From the NCBI GenBank assembly GCA_030248215.1, contig JASANG010003360.1, positions 1-64,000 on the forward strand: a DNA stretch of 64,000 nucleotides, read 5' to 3'. The notes under the pieces are model-generated. The model did no database searches. It worked only from the letters and a program-made list of their open reading frames with translations, and was not told the DNA's origin. The first letter of the stretch is position 1, and every line of letters begins with the position of its first letter. The DNA is from Enoplolaimus lenunculus (taxonomy: Eukaryota; Nematoda; Enoplea; Enoplida; Thoracostomopsidae). Shown here piece after piece: positions 43,101-58,100 of this stretch. The translations under genes were made by a program, and so were the position numbers.

Positions 43101-46100
43101 TTGAGATTTAGGTTTAAAATTGCGTTTGGATTCTCGCTCACTTCGCTTGCTAGCTTTTTTCGGTATTATATATCGTGTGGTCCCTGGTCAACTATTTTTG
43201 AATCTGTGAAGGAAAAATTGTGTATCTATAAGCCCGTGCTGTACAAATCTATCTTGTCTTTCAACTGTAGTTGTCTTATACATATTTGGAAACACAAGCT
43301 TAGGTTTCGATGAGCAATTTGAGTTACAAACTTATTAACGCGAAACGGCCAATGCGGCACCCTTTTGTCCATCCAGCCAGTAGTACTGTAGACCCCTGGG
43401 AACGTTTCTTGATCCGCCATTGATATGCTGGCCAATGTTACTTTAAGGGGCGTAACAGTAGATTAAGCATATTCGTAAGCCTAAGCCTAAGCGTTGCAAG
43501 ACTATGTGTTCCTAAGCCTAAGTCTAAGCCTAAGCAAAAAATGTAATCTAGAATCTAAAATTACTCTTTTATAGACCCTCCAGTAACCTGGACGCCCCTT
43601 AAAGTCACATGGGCCGATATGTTCGAGGGCAAAAAGCCAAAACTACTACAAGCTATGTTGTGCCCAAAGCATTAATGATAAATGAGCTTGGGTGAAACTC
43701 AAAATTGCATTTCAAAAGGGGATAACCACATCTAAACGAGTTTTTGCGATAGTGCATAACGGGCGAGAGAAGCTTAGACCACTCACGCTTTATTCTACAT
43801 CCGGTACTAGTACCGTTTCCGTGTTTTTTCAGAAATTTCGGGGGCAAATATATCTTCGCTGTACCGCTTACATCCGCTAGCGCAGTTGTGGCAAACTTGT
43901 ACGAAAACTTAATGAATGCTTCTATGCAAGCTTCAACTTTTGTTTGTATTGTAGCGATAGACTACTTAAGCAAATGGCTATCGGTTAAGGGACAGTACTA
44001 CAGTTGCATCCGGGTCCGGGTATTCTGGTTATTCCGGGTATTTTTGCCGCAAAATTCCGGATCTGGGTCCGGGTTTTTGATTCAATAAATTCCGCGTCCG
44101 GGTCCGGGTTTTCATAACAAATTATTCCGGGTCCGGGTATTTATTTTTAAATGTTGCAACTCTAGACAGTACAGTATTCAAATATCTAATATTCGTCTAG
44201 CATATAATCTCTCGAAGCGAACGGGGCGTTTACAAGCCAGGATAAGTGGCGTGAATGTGCTTGTAATTTTTGAAGACGCCAAAAACCGCACTTTTACAGA
44301 CGTTTTAGAATAAACTTAGTAGTAACGATTTATGAGTGCATTAGACCGATTAGTGCAAAATATTTTAAGTCAAAACCAACGACAATACTTTGCGGAAATC
44401 CCACACTGCCAGATCTAAGAGAGTTACCCAGTAATTGCCCCCCCGACCGCAGAATCGGGATTAAAACCAAACTTTTGGATTTCGTACTGTGATTGCGTTT
44501 AGATATTTGCTCGTTTCGTTTGAACGCTTTTTGTCACTGTCGCGCCCACGTCAGAAATTTGTGGATTCGTCATTGGACTACGTCATTAATTAGGAAAGAG
44601 GCTCTTGTCCTATTTAGCATGATCGAATATTTACTATACTCAAACAAAACTATATGATTAAGAGCGAATATATTTAAAACTGTAGCTTAAAGACAAGCAG
44701 CAAACGAGCAAAGTATTAAGTGTCAGGTTTCCCAACCAGTTCCTCAATTTTCAGTTGTCTATATCCCACGGAAGTAGGGGCGTCCGCAGAAAATTATATT
44801 TGGGGGCGGGCGAATATTTCTGAGACGGGCGTTACAATTGCAATTGATGATTCGTTGCTTTTAGACCGAGTCTATTTGGGGGGTACGAGCCAAATTTAAG
44901 GAGCCACGGTCCCGCCGTGTTCCTTATCGGAACTTGCATCAAATGGTTACTGGGGCGTATTTGTTTAGCAATGAAACAATATATTACCCATTCTTGAATA
45001 CTGAAGCGTCGACTTGTGAGTTATTATGATTGAGACCAGGGGCGTAGACAAGGGAAAGGATAAAGGGAAAAATAGATCCTTTGGTAAAGTTTCTGAAGCG
45101 ACAAAATAAATAACTTTTAAGCAATCGTTCAAAACTATTTCCCGGATCTCAGAGATTAAAAATCTTCGTTTTACATAATGTTCCATCCAAAATACTAATT
45201 TACTACCGTTGGTCAAGCGTTGTATAGATCAAAATAAAACGAAAATGACGAAATAATGTATTAAAAAACTCAAAATTGTTGGTGTAATATTATTTTACGG
45301 ATTTAGAATTAGGTCATGAAATGCAAATTATTTCCTGTTTAATTGTAAAAACATCGTGTATTATATATATATGTATATATGTATATATATGTATATATAT
45401 ATGTATATATATTATATATTATATATATAAGGTTCACCGGCTATAGCACCTTCTGTCTTATTTATAAACTCAATGCTGGCTATTTTCTCTTTTAAAGTAG
45501 TGTGACCTAAATATAGCTAAATTCCTAAAGTTAACCTTTTGTCGAGTTTTACGTTACCCCACAAATTAATACTATGGAGACCATTCAACCAATATCATTA
45601 GTGTGTGACTCGTAAAGGTAACAGAATGATCAATGAGTTTGCGTATACTCTGTGATCATTGAGAAAATGTTATGAATGAGTTATTTTTACTATAAACCTA
45701 TATATAATCTGTGTATTGTGTACGTTTTTCAACTGGCACCGATTCCAGTAAATCAGTAAACCTAGGTTTGAAAGCCTATAATGTCGTTGATTGCGGAAAT
45801 TATGGTCGAGGTACAAAGATGATAGGATTATGAACGTGAGGTGCTTACTCAAGAAGGCATATTAAGCATTGGTATGATTGCGAGCATATCTGTAATTGCA
45901 AATGCAGTAAAATGCATTTTTGGTGACAATTGTACTCGCTAAAAACTTAAACTTAAATTATAGCTTATGATAAAAAATGTACCCGACACGCGTTTAGTTT
46001 TTGACCGACCCCCTTATTTGGAAGGGAGACAACCTTTGTGAACCATGGCACCATCCGGCATTAAAAACGCTCCGCTTACAGTTTATTTCAGGGATATTGC

Positions 46101-49100
46101 ATGTGACAACGACCCTTCGTCTAAATAGGGGAGAGGGTCGGTCAAAAACGTATCACCCGGTGGTACATTTTGTACCTTGCGAGACCCGCAGAGTTGCACA
46201 CTCTTGTTAAAAAGTATTATGCACTCGTGGTAACAGTGTTTAAAATACTGTTGGTATTTGTTGGCTTTAAAATACATGTAAATTTCGTTATAAATTGCAC
46301 AGCACTGGACGTTTTGCAGATATATAATTTGCCCACTTTCTATACTTCAATGCAAGTTTGATTTTTCCAATCTATCTCTTAAAGTATAATACTAGAATAG
46401 GGCCATATACAGTTGCATAAACATATTCCTAAGCCTAAGCCTAAGTCAAAGCTTAAGCAAAGTTTTTGCCCAAACCTTAAGCTTGCTTTAATAAAACATT
46501 CCCAAAGATAAGTGGTCCGCCCTTGATTTACACAGCAAAAAAATTAAGACTCAAATTGACTGCGTCCGGAATAGGCTTTTCGGGACTGCACAAACTGAGC
46601 CAAATTCGACTCCGCCAGAGTCAAATTCGACTCACCCGAGTCGCTCAGTGAGTCGAATTAGACTCTGGTAAAGTCGAATTTGACTCGGTTTGTGTAGTCC
46701 CGAAACGCCTATTTCGGAGAGAGTCAATTTGACTCACCATTTATTGCAGTGTATACATGGACCACTTCATTGATCATTTTGAACTGATAGATCTTTTCCG
46801 CGCCTCTCTGCATTAATACATTCCCTGGTTCCCCCGCAGGGACTCAGCGTAGCCGTTATTCCTTCAGAACAGCTTGAGTGGACATACACTATCACGCCTG
46901 ATTAAAATATTAAGATCGGATTTGTCGAATCCATTTTCAACCGCGACGTTACAATTTCAAGCTTGCCAGCGCGAACCAATTATAATTTGACACAGGTCCG
47001 ACACCCGGAGCTGTATACAATGGGGAATACAGGGAGTTTTAGCTATTTTTCGAATGTTTTAGAGAGCCGAGTAAAAAAAACGCCACGTTTACAAGCTTCA
47101 TCTGCTCGATTGTAGAGTCCAAAACTGGATTGCGGCTCGCTCAAGCGTAGAAAAAACGCTTAAATGAAGTTATACCCTTCTGAAATGAAAAGCCTGACTG
47201 CTACGCTTAGCTACAAACCGGAATAAGATCGTTTCGTAACCGGCTGGCATGACACTAAGGACACGAAAAGCTGGACAAATTAATAAGCACAGCGCATGCT
47301 CGTATAGATGACCTGCGACAACTGGGTATCACTTGCATATTTAATAAGGTTTTATAATTGAAACCTGTTGTTAGTAAGATTGCTGAGGGATGTGATCGGA
47401 GGTCAAATACAGGTTGCGTGGAAACATTTGAAGGCACGGCAGAGTGGAACAGATTTTAGGGGGGCTGATTCCATTTAGTTGGCCATGTCAAACCGACTCG
47501 TTTCTGTATTGTTTGGTTTTTATTGAAAATTTTCAATAGCTGATATATGGGGATAAATTCGACTGGCGTGGCACGTGACTGGGGTATGAGTTCAACTCTG
47601 GAGCCAGCTCAAAATGCATGACGGGGCGAGTAAGTTTAGCAAGGGTATGTCGGGCGATATTACAAGACTATCAAGTGGGGTTACAAGTTTTCTGGAGAAG
47701 CCGACAATTTTAGCAGGCAGCCGGCCGAGTGTTCTCGCATTGGTTTCTGGTCCGCGTAAGTTGTATGACCCTTGAAATGAGCAGGTTTTCAATCTAAGCA
47801 TCGCTTTGGCCATGCGTCCTAGGCCATTGATCAAATTCTTGATATGTTAATAAGTTGGCCGTTTTTAACGTAACATTCTGAGTTGAACGAACTCAACCTG
47901 AGTTAAATTTTATCGCAATCGAATTTGCATTAGCTCAACTTTGCATAATGCTTTCACCGAACGTATAGCTAAGCCACAGCTATGGGGCTTTTGGTTGGGG
48001 GGGGGCAAAATAACCCAACTCATCATTGCAATTTGTTACCGAAACATGAAACAAGCTTCCACTAACGATTGCTAGAAGCATTTCGGCATATTGGTTGCAA
48101 ATTTAAACTTGAAATCAGTCTTTGTGCCCGCTGTGGTACATCAAACACGGCACCAACGTTGTAGCAAACATTTCATTTCGCGATACGAAAGCCAACAGCC
48201 TGTAAAAGTGTCTTTTGTCAAGTCTTTTCACAAATTTCGTCACAGATCTTCTCAGTTGAAAAATTTTGGGACAGATGCAACTTCCCATCGCCTATTCACC
48301 CCTTGCAAGGCATACGGCGACTTAATAACGGGTAGAGCAACTGTTGATTTCAAAATCCGATTATTTGTCCATTTTCGTTCAAAATGACCATTGTCGTCAG
48401 CCTAAGCGGCATTTAAGCTCTCTCTCTTTGCTCAGCGCCGAGCTATTACACCGTTGTTGACTTCGTTTTCTATAAGCTACTTTCGCTTATCTTTAGCTGA
48501 CCAGTACAATTTTCTCTCTGTGATACACACAGAAGCGCTTTGGAAGCATGCATGGTTTTAAGCTGGGAGTTGGATTTTGTCGCAATAATGGGACCGATGT
48601 ATGCGCGGTGAGTTCAACTCAGGTACACGGGTTCATGGTGTAGGGGCCTGTCCGCTGAGATACAGGGAGACTGAGGGACTTGCTGACTGGGTGTTTAAAC
48701 GTCACACGGAGGCTCGTATTTTCAAATCCGCATTATGACCAGTTGATAATAGGTTTTGTTGTATTCGATAATGTGAATGTGAGCGTCGAAAATTAGCATA
48801 TTTTTCAGAATGGATTTAAGGCATTTTGGTATAAATTTTAAGATCCGCAACTGAAGGAGTTTGTGAGTTATAAAGCTCGTCGCTAACTGGCGATAGGTGC
48901 TGTACGCATTTGAGAATATGGGCCTTTTACGGTCAGCTGTAGGCTTTGTGGTTCAGTTAACATGGAACAGTACGAGGATACGATACATTCTCAGCTTGGC
49001 TTACACGTTTCGTTGGGTTTTCCAAAAGGCTAAACTGTAAAGTGCCATGGTTCGCACCGGTTGTACCCTTTCTTAAAAAAAAGAAAAAAAACCCCCCCCA

Positions 49101-52100
49101 ACACCCAGTTGCGTACTATTGTTAAATAGCGATTGTCCACTCTACATTTCATGTTAAAAATGTAACAAAATGTTGAACTTTTAGTAAAATACGTAAAAAC
49201 AACAACACATTTCATTCTTAAATATACATTACCTTGAGCATATATTACCTTGGTGATAATTTTTTCGCTGTTACTATTGAAACTATTAATATCCAAATAT
49301 ATCCGTTTCCCCAGCCAAGCCTAATGAACTTCCGGATTAATGTGTCTGACACTGTGTTGTATATATTAAAACTTGGGGTTGCTAACAAATCAAATAAACG
49401 ACTAAAGGTTTAAGGTATGTGCTAACTGGAAATACACACAAGGAATCTATGACAGTTTTGTCACCTGACAACTTGTCGCCCAACAGTGTCCTAAAGCCTG
49501 CAATGTAAATTTCAGTGAGTTGATTTTAAATCAGAATAAATTGAATCACTGAGTGAGTTAGGACTATCAGAATTCAAAATTTTGAGTTTTTTCAATTCAT
49601 TCTGAGTTAATTATTAACCAATTCACCCAGAATCAACTCAACTCAGAGTGAGATTCAACTCAGCTCAGAGTGAGTTAATGTATACTGGTATTCACCCAAC
49701 TTGCTAGTTGAATTGATTAATCAACTCATTGGAATTTACAGTGTATTAATAATGTTAAGCCTCATCCTAAGCGAAACGTAAGCATACTGATGAACGACAA
49801 ATTGTCGAGTCGATGAAATTTCGGATTACAAGTTGTCCATCGACAAGTTGTCGTCAAACGAATTGTCATGACACCACACCCAAGTTATAGAACAGATATT
49901 TCGAATGTTGAACCATAGTGTATGCAGTTGGGATAAAATTCGACAGCGAAAGCGAATGCAATAAGCATTTAGCTTTTAACTCCAAATATGTTTGCAGCAC
50001 GACGGATTGAGCGAATCAGCTAACGATCGTAGAAATAATAATGACTCGACCACAATTATGACGGCCATAACGATGCACCCTCTAGCAGAAAAAGTATGCA
50101 ATATGCAAGTTTATGTTTTTGGCAATGTTCATTATTTTCCAGAGTTAATACGGCCTTGCCTCGCTACTGCAGTTTCCCCTGTTATGAGCTGTTGAAATAC
50201 TAATATTTGTATCGCCGTTCAAGATGGCTTTCCCTTCGCCATTAGGATTCGACTGTTATTCAGTTCCCAATCCACTTAAAATTATTTGGACCACACAGCT
50301 TTAACTTATGCCAGAGTCATTTTCTACGGTTAATGTTCATCCCATAAGGTGTATAAGGCTTAAGTGTGCTGACAAATTTCGGTAACATCTTGAGTATAAA
50401 CCAAATTCTGTATTGAGCTTAATCAGGACCCGAAAGCATTTTACGCGATCTAATTACGGTAATTGGCGTTTATGGATTAATTAGTAATATTGGACACTGT
50501 CCATTTGCGGAATCTAATTAGAAATATAGATTCCTACTGATTCAGACATAAAATAGAAACCCCGGACTCTTATTACCTCCTTCCGGTTTTATTCGGCTCA
50601 CTACAGCAGTGTCTATATGTATCCAATTATATTAATTTGTCCTTGGGGACGCAGTTTAAGCCTAATTTTAACAGTTGTGTTAATTAATAATTAACAATTC
50701 TACTGTGACACGTTCCATGTTAAGCAATCACAATAATTATCAGAAAATACAATTAAATTCGTTCAATTTAAACGTCAACTGAACACTGGATGGAGCTAAT
50801 TATGCTCAAATGAGACCGTATTCATTTTGCGTACTTTAGGTTCAATTCTCAGGGTCGTCAGGACGGTGCTCGAACCGGTCATTGGATACCGTAAAATATT
50901 TGTGTTGGGGGTCCAAAAAATCTCAAACGTTTAGTAAAGTAGAGTTTCTAAAAAGGCAAAAAGCGATTTGCGTTCAGACTTCAAATGGCTATTTTTTGTA
51001 GGAGAGGTTGTTTTCGGACTCGCGTACCTGCAACCATGCCGATTTCTCTGGTTCAATTCCGGTCTGTCTAGTATTAAGCCAACACCAAGCCAGAGATGCT
51101 TATAACTGATCATCATCAAATAATAACACAAAATTGGGGTCAACGTTGCGTATAACCTAAAACGACCAATTAAAGACATCTCGGCAAATGTTCCTTTTAG
51201 TGGCATTACACTAGTCTAAGCATATTCCTAAGCCTACGGCTGTCAGTAAGCTTACACCAAAGCACAAAATAGTATTAAGCCTAAGCTTAATCTATCTATT
51301 GTAGTAACATTGGACTAGAATTCGTTAGGTATGGCACAAAAACGATTTAGCGGTTTCACTGGACGGCCTTTCGAGATCGAAGGGTTCGTACGCAGCGGTA
51401 AAACCGGTTCTTATTACTGTTGAGTCCACATTTTTTCTTTTCTGACTCCGTGTTTGTCTGTGAGGTTGTATAGAACTTGACGTTAGCAAACAAACAAACA
51501 AGGAAACAAACAAACGTACAAACAAACAAACAAACAAACAAGCAAACAAACAAATCAATAGGCAAATAAACGAACTAACGAACGAATGAATGAAAACCAA
51601 CCAACCAAACAAACAATCAAACAAACAAACAAACAAACAAACAAACAAACAAACAAACATACGAACAAACAAATAAGGAACAATAACAACAACAACAACA
51701 ACGGACAAACAAACAAACAAACATACGAACAAACAAATAAGGAACAATAACAACAACAACAACAAACAAACAAACAAACAAACAAACATATGAACAAACA
51801 AATAAGGAACAATAACAACAACAACAACGAACAAACAAACAAACAAACATATGAACAAACAAATAAGGAACAATAACAACAACAACAACAACAACAACTA
51901 CGGACAAACAAACAAACAAACATACGAACAAACAAATAAGGAACAATAACAACATCAACAACAGACAAACAAACAAACAACATAATCATATTTCCTTCGT
52001 GGGAATTTAGCGTCTGGCATAAATGCGATGATTTGCAATCGAAAGTCGCGGCGTCTTTCACAACAAACTCTCATCGGGAATTTTCAACCTAATTAAGTGG

Positions 52101-55100
52101 TCAGACAGTGGCTAGTGGTCTATTAGGTCCTGTGTCCTGGCGGATGTCTAGGGGGGCACCCAGGCATACGTCCCCCAACCAGGGTTCCAAAAACTTTGCA
52201 TTAAGATTTAGTACTACAATTGTGTTTAGTTTTTCGTTCGCTTCATTTGCAAGACTGTTTCACTATATACATCACACAGCCTATCCCATTAGCAATTTCT
52301 GAATCCGCTACTGATTTTATGTGATGCCTTTGTAATTCCTTTGGCATAGCAAAGATCGTTGTGTTCCGGTCAAACTTTGAGGATTCAGAAGACAAGTGGC
52401 CCTTATGCGGGTACTCGGGTGACTGGTGGTACACCGAGACATTGAGTGTGGTCACGGAGGGAACGTGGGAGTTCACAGTATCAATCGACTCGACTCACCC
52501 ACGCAAAACCAAAATTTTGTTTTGAAACTGGACGTCATGAGTCGAGTATTAGAAGCGTATCTATGGTACTTTTATAAGCAAATATCATGGTACGTCAGAG
52601 ATCGTTGCGGGCCCGTCAAACATGTGGCCTTTGTCCTGCGAAGCGTTTTATGTTTTGTACTCGGGGGTCAAAAGATAGACGTCCGACCGTCCGCCTGTCC
52701 AGTCCGTCGGACGAGAACCTCAAAAACTAGACTAATTTGAATAATTGGTTAAGATAAAATTTGGACTTTTTACATTATTTCAGCAATTGCTAGTTACAAG
52801 CAATTTGATTTCGGTACTAAAGGGATTCCTTTTGGTGCAACGAATCTGAATTCCCCACCGCAAGTTAATAATTATTTATACATATACACATATATATAAT
52901 ATATAATATATATGTGTGTTTCACGCATAATTAAGCATTATACATTTTTAATTATTTGTCACAAAAGTATTTAACACAAAAGAATCACATTGTCAAAAAA
53001 GCCCTTTTTTCGTGTTTTCTATAGTTTTCGGAACTGTGTGGTTTCCAGCCTCGCTTGCCTATTTTTATTGAAAGAATAATGACAGTCAGCAGGGCTGTGA
53101 AAAACAAAAAAATTAGTCTTATAACTACAAATAAGGCTTCCTATTAATTTTATTTTACAATATTTATTAGATGTCAGCAGATTATGCTGAAATTTGTAGC
53201 TGGGAGCGGTCTGGCAAACGGTATGAAACGCAATTTTTACTGTAACTTGCAGATGAAATTTCAATAAAATGTATATGTCTAATTAAAATTTGACAAACGG
53301 TTGACGTTTGAGAAACTAAAATCAGCTTTCACCGGCAGCGTTGCTCAGGATTTCATATCGAAAGGAAGTTTTTCATTTCAAAATTTATTTTTGATGTCGG
53401 AAAAGTTTGGTACTCAAAAGTGTTTGTAACGTTCAATGAACTTGTGCCGGTTCTCCTCATATATACATAATATATAATATATATGTATGTATGTCTATAT
53501 ATAGATATATATTAATATATATCTATATATGCAATATATACATATATGTATATATTGTATATATATGGTTCAATTTTCATAGCATCGCCTGTCTATTTAT
53601 TGGACCCATTAACGTGAAGACAGGCAGAGTTGACATCATTGTTTACTCAAAACCTTTGACGCCTAAACTATATAAACAAACAACCTAATTCAGGTATTCA
53701 TAGGCACACGTGTGTTAAAAGGTGAGTACACAAAATTAGCCCGAAAGATGTCGCGATTGGCGTTAATTCAAACTGACAGACTTCCTGTTTTGTTAAGCGA
53801 GTGTGTGACTATTGTCCGTAACCTATTTTAATTTTGCAAGTATTCCATGTTTACCTGCAAACATGTAAGTCTATTTATTATCGGTTGTCAAGCCTTAAGT
53901 ATCCGCTAGACTCGATTCAGGAGTCGAAACCGGTGCAAGATTTGCTGACGACCGTTGAGGATTGGCGCAAACGTCAAAATACTTTCTCTGGGAATGGAAA
54001 TATATTCGAGTAATTAAAGCATGACATCAAAGGGTTCCCTTTAGCTCAGTTTTGGATAAATTAAAGTTTCTGCGGAAAATTTTAATTTATCAAAAATTGA
54101 ACTAAAGAGAAAGCTATTTGATGCCATAAATGAAGAAACGTGAATTTGCCAATCTTGTAACTTTAGATTAAGCATATGTCTAAACCTAAGCTTTTTAGCA
54201 TAAAGACAAGCGTTAATCCTACACCTAAGTCAAAAATAGTCTAAAACTAAATTCAAATTTATTGCAGTCGTGCGATAAAACGGAACAACTTTAAAAGTAA
54301 CGGCCAATGTAAAGAACAGGGGCGGAACACTATTATAAGCATATTCCTAAGCCTAAGCCTAAGCTTAAACGTAATAATGAGCACATCCCCAAGCCTAAGC
54401 TTAAGCGGAATAATGAGCATATCCCCAAGCCTAAACCTACGCTCTATTGCAGTCCCACAGAAAAACGTTCCTCCCCTGATCTTTACATTGGCCAAAGTAA
54501 CATAGGCTGATCGCGCTCCCAGAGGCACGGGCCCGTAGCCAGCTCACCTTGTTAGGGGGGGGGCTAAAAACCTTTCAGCAGGGGCATTCAAGGGTTTTTA
54601 ATGACTTGCAAGCAAAATTGAAAATTTTTTATGGGGGGCCAAAATTTTTCTAGGGGGGGGCAGCTCAGCCCCCCCTGCCCCCCCTGGTTGGCTACGGGCC
54701 CGCAGAGACAATAGTAATATTCGGCTCTTAAATTCAAAATACCCCGCCGTCTCTTTTCCCGCATTGTTGTATCGTCATAGTAAAAGTCAGTATTAATAAT
54801 AACGTCCATTGACGAATCAGTCTACCTTTAGTAAACAAAAGAGTCTCGGATTAATGGGGTGACACACGAGAGATGTATAGATTTGAACAGATTGTGGGGG
54901 GATATATCGCCTGAAATTTGTAGAAAACATCAGACACTTTTACAGGATGTAGAATAACGGCTAATTTAGTTTTCTCGTTTGCTACGCTTGCTCACATATG
55001 AACTTTTAAACATGCTTAGCCAGTGACGAAGTGAAATCTTGCTTACGCTGGCGGAAACACTGTTACAGGAACAGATGTTAGGCGTACGACTAAAATGTAA

Positions 55101-58100
55101 TAGTCTAAAACGCTATTCTAAAACGCGTGCGGGTAGAAATAATCACATCTCACCTCTCACAGTTTTACAATGTAATGATAATTACCGACGCTACGATATA
55201 ATAGCAGAGTAAATTTTGAACGCCCATAATGAGCAGGGCACAATGATTGGACAGCAACGCTATCAGGGAATGTATACAAGGGGTATATTATATATAAATA
55301 TGTATACATACATATCAGGGTTCAAGCGGAGTTCCTGTTCTGTCCGGAATTCCTGCAAAAATTCAATTCCTGTTCCTGTTCCTGTTCCTGCGTTCAAAGA
55401 TGCAGGGACCGAAATTTTTACAGTTTTGTGGCAAATTATTTCTAATCACTTAAATACAAGTACTTTGTCTTTAAAAAATAGTTATTTCGACAAATTATGT
55501 TAATAAACTGTTTCCGTTGTGTTTTCACAAAACTTGATAATGAAACAGCTGAAAATTCGCTTAAGCCGTGTTTTGGAAACTTTTCTAAGAAGCCCAACAG
55601 TTTTTCGGTGATGAATTTTATTTCAAATTCTTCTGTTCCGGTTCTTGCAAAGACATTTAATTTCGGTTCCGGCAAAATTTAGTTGCTGTTTGAACCCTGA
55701 TGTATAAATATATAAGTGGTGGAACTAAAAATTTCTGATGATGTGGAACGCGTAATATATTTTCTGAAAAAAAACTCGCAACCGATCCGAACGAGACTCC
55801 AAATGCAGGTTTCGTAGAAAAAATATATTTTTATACATGAAAAGATTTTCAATCTGAATGCGGATCCAACGCCTTTTCTGAATCCTTCAGATTGCGAATC
55901 AAAAACCAATTTTGTCGCAAGCTCGCAAACGAGTCACAAAATCCTGAAATGAAATCGAGTCCTTAAATGTTCCACAAAATTAAGTAATGGGATACTCCAA
56001 GCAGATACAACGATAGCGTTCAAAGTTGAATATCATTGTATTGAAATACTGGTTTATACTTTAAATATCTCATTTATTCAGTGGCACAGCAGTCGAAGGG
56101 CTGCTATCGTATTTTTGAAGCCAGATAAATATTGCATTGCGTAAAATGGTAAATTTTTCAGAACAAACAGCGAGTTGGATAGCTTACAATTCGCTAAAGT
56201 TGCATTTGGCGTCTCACTCGCAGAGTTTCCTCCAAAATTATATATGACACTCCAGGGCTCATGTATAGAACAGGGCCGGAACAGTAGTATAAGCATATTC
56301 CTAAGCCTAAGCCTAAACCTAAGCCTAAGCCTAAGCCTAAGCGTATGGATGAGCCTATTCCTAAGAGTAAGCGTATGGATGAGCCTATTCCTAAGAGTAA
56401 GCCTAAGCCTAAGCCTAAGCGTATGGATGAGCCAATTCCTAAGCCTAAGTCTAAGCCTAAGCGTAAGCAAAAAATTAGTCTAAAGCTTTAACTGACACTA
56501 TTATACCCCTCCCGGCACTGTTCTATTCATGGGCCCAGTCCAGCGTATGTGCATCCGTTGTTATTGGATCAACTAACACAGTACTGGAATTATTACATAT
56601 AATTCGATTCGATCAGCACATAAATGCGAAATTATTTCTTTGGATATGATCCCATTTCAACTCAAAATACAATAAAATACTTAATAAGCGACGATCAAAA
56701 GCTTAAAAATTAAGTGCCTTAAAACGGTTCTATTAAAATTGCAAACAAATAGAAATATACTCAGAAAATACGCTAAGTATTGCATAGCTAATATTTATTT
56801 TATTAATTTTTAGGTGAACCTATTGTTGCGGCGTGGTCAAAATGGAGTCCATGGGGCGAGTGTACTGCGACCTGTGGCCGTGGCGTACAACATCGACGTC
56901 GCGTATGCCTCAGTAATGTACCAACCAGTGGCGACTTGGGCAACGCCGGTGCTCTGTTCTTGTGCGATGGACCTTCGACAACTGTTCAACAATGTTGGGC
57001 TGAAATCAACTGCACGGCAACCGGTACGTGTGGAAATCATTTATTCAATAATACTTGGTTGTCAAACATAATTCTTTGGAATTAATTTAATTTTTTTGAA
57101 AAATTTTTTATGCAAATATATAACGAATAATTTCAGAGTTGTTATGATTGCAGGATTTTTGACTGCCGAGCAGCGGCGGATCAATAAATTTCTGACGGGG
57201 GCGCGCTGGCAAAAGTTATGAAACGCAATTTTTACTGTATGCTATATAAGTGAAAATTTTTTGAGGGAAAAATGGGTGTGAGATTTTCATGCTTTAAGCC
57301 CAGGTGTAGGTTTTAGTTTTAGACTTATCCTTACGGAAACGCCTATGTTTAAGCTAAAACTTACGATACGAATATGCTTAGGCTACTGTTATACCCTCAA
57401 AATTATAATTGTGTGCAATCGGCAATCGTCGCTACTTTGCTGACGGCATACATTGCAAACGCAAAATCGCAAAGCCACAGTAGAGAGATTCTAAGTAATA
57501 TGGCCCATGTTAAGATAGGTTTAGGCTTAGGAATATACTTTTACTACTGTAACCGTCCGGTTCTATACATTGTCCGGTAATATATAATGTAGGAATAATT
57601 TCAGATCATCTCGTGCGTTTGCTACAGTCGAAACAATCCCGACCAGACGTGCCATGCCAGTGTGGTTGTACCCTGAATACACCAGGGCTTCTGGTGATTT
57701 CAAGCGAATGCGTCAACAAAAGCGTTTGGCGAATAACCGTGTCAGACCAGAGCCGTCACGTCTCATTGAGGCTGATCAAAGCTGATATTGGTACGTCAAG
57801 AGGTTTTGTTCCGATACTAAAAATTTATTTCAATTTATCTTTCTTGGGAATTCATGCCTTGCGGTCAAAAATGTGTAAACATTTACTGCTTTTTTTGAGT
57901 TTCAAATACAATTCGACTGCGACAAAACGAACATTGGCTGGGTTTCTGAAATCTTACTTATACTTATGTCACTCACACGTTATCATACGTGCACTCGGCA
58001 CACGAAATGTCCCCTCCCAAAAGAAATTCAATAGCTTGTCCGGCTTATGTTTTGTCGAAATCCATCATTTTCCAACAGTATCACCGCCATTCGCGGACAT

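Larger units (their letters stand above)
39857..56813 (+). other. Very long intron 4 of the THSD1-like gene
   Basis: At 16,957 bases it is over seven times longer than any other intron of this gene identified here. It is packed with repeats: several TTAGGC MITEs, the CACTG MITE, a palindromic CTTCAG element, the 44-bp array, the CAAA array, GTAGCCA and GGGTTC MITEs and AT microsatellites (listed separately). Open frames inside it are short and show no THSD1-type sequence. Stretches without assignment, for example 47000-49480 and 49750-51200, show nothing I can name beyond degraded repeat fragments. Confidence 0.7.

Noticed and set aside
47592-48387. Frames of 80 and 98 codons in intron 4
   Set aside because: They are short, have no domain, no splice context and ordinary repeat-like composition.
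49998-50093. Exon-like segment with TTTGCAG acceptor and GTATGC donor encoding SESANDRRNNNDSTTIMTA
   Set aside because: Its only open phase does not fit the phase of the intron it would interrupt (phase 1), and it has no recognised domain.
51325-52061. Long minus-strand open frames (119-190 codons) of repeated Phe-Val-Cys-Leu
   Set aside because: They are the translation of a (CAAA)n/(CAACAA)n array, open in several phases at once, with no complex sequence.
56281-56470. TTAGGC array as a true telomere or chromosome end
   Set aside because: The runs are short and interrupted, lie within inverted ends of a MITE, and recur many times in the interior of the window.
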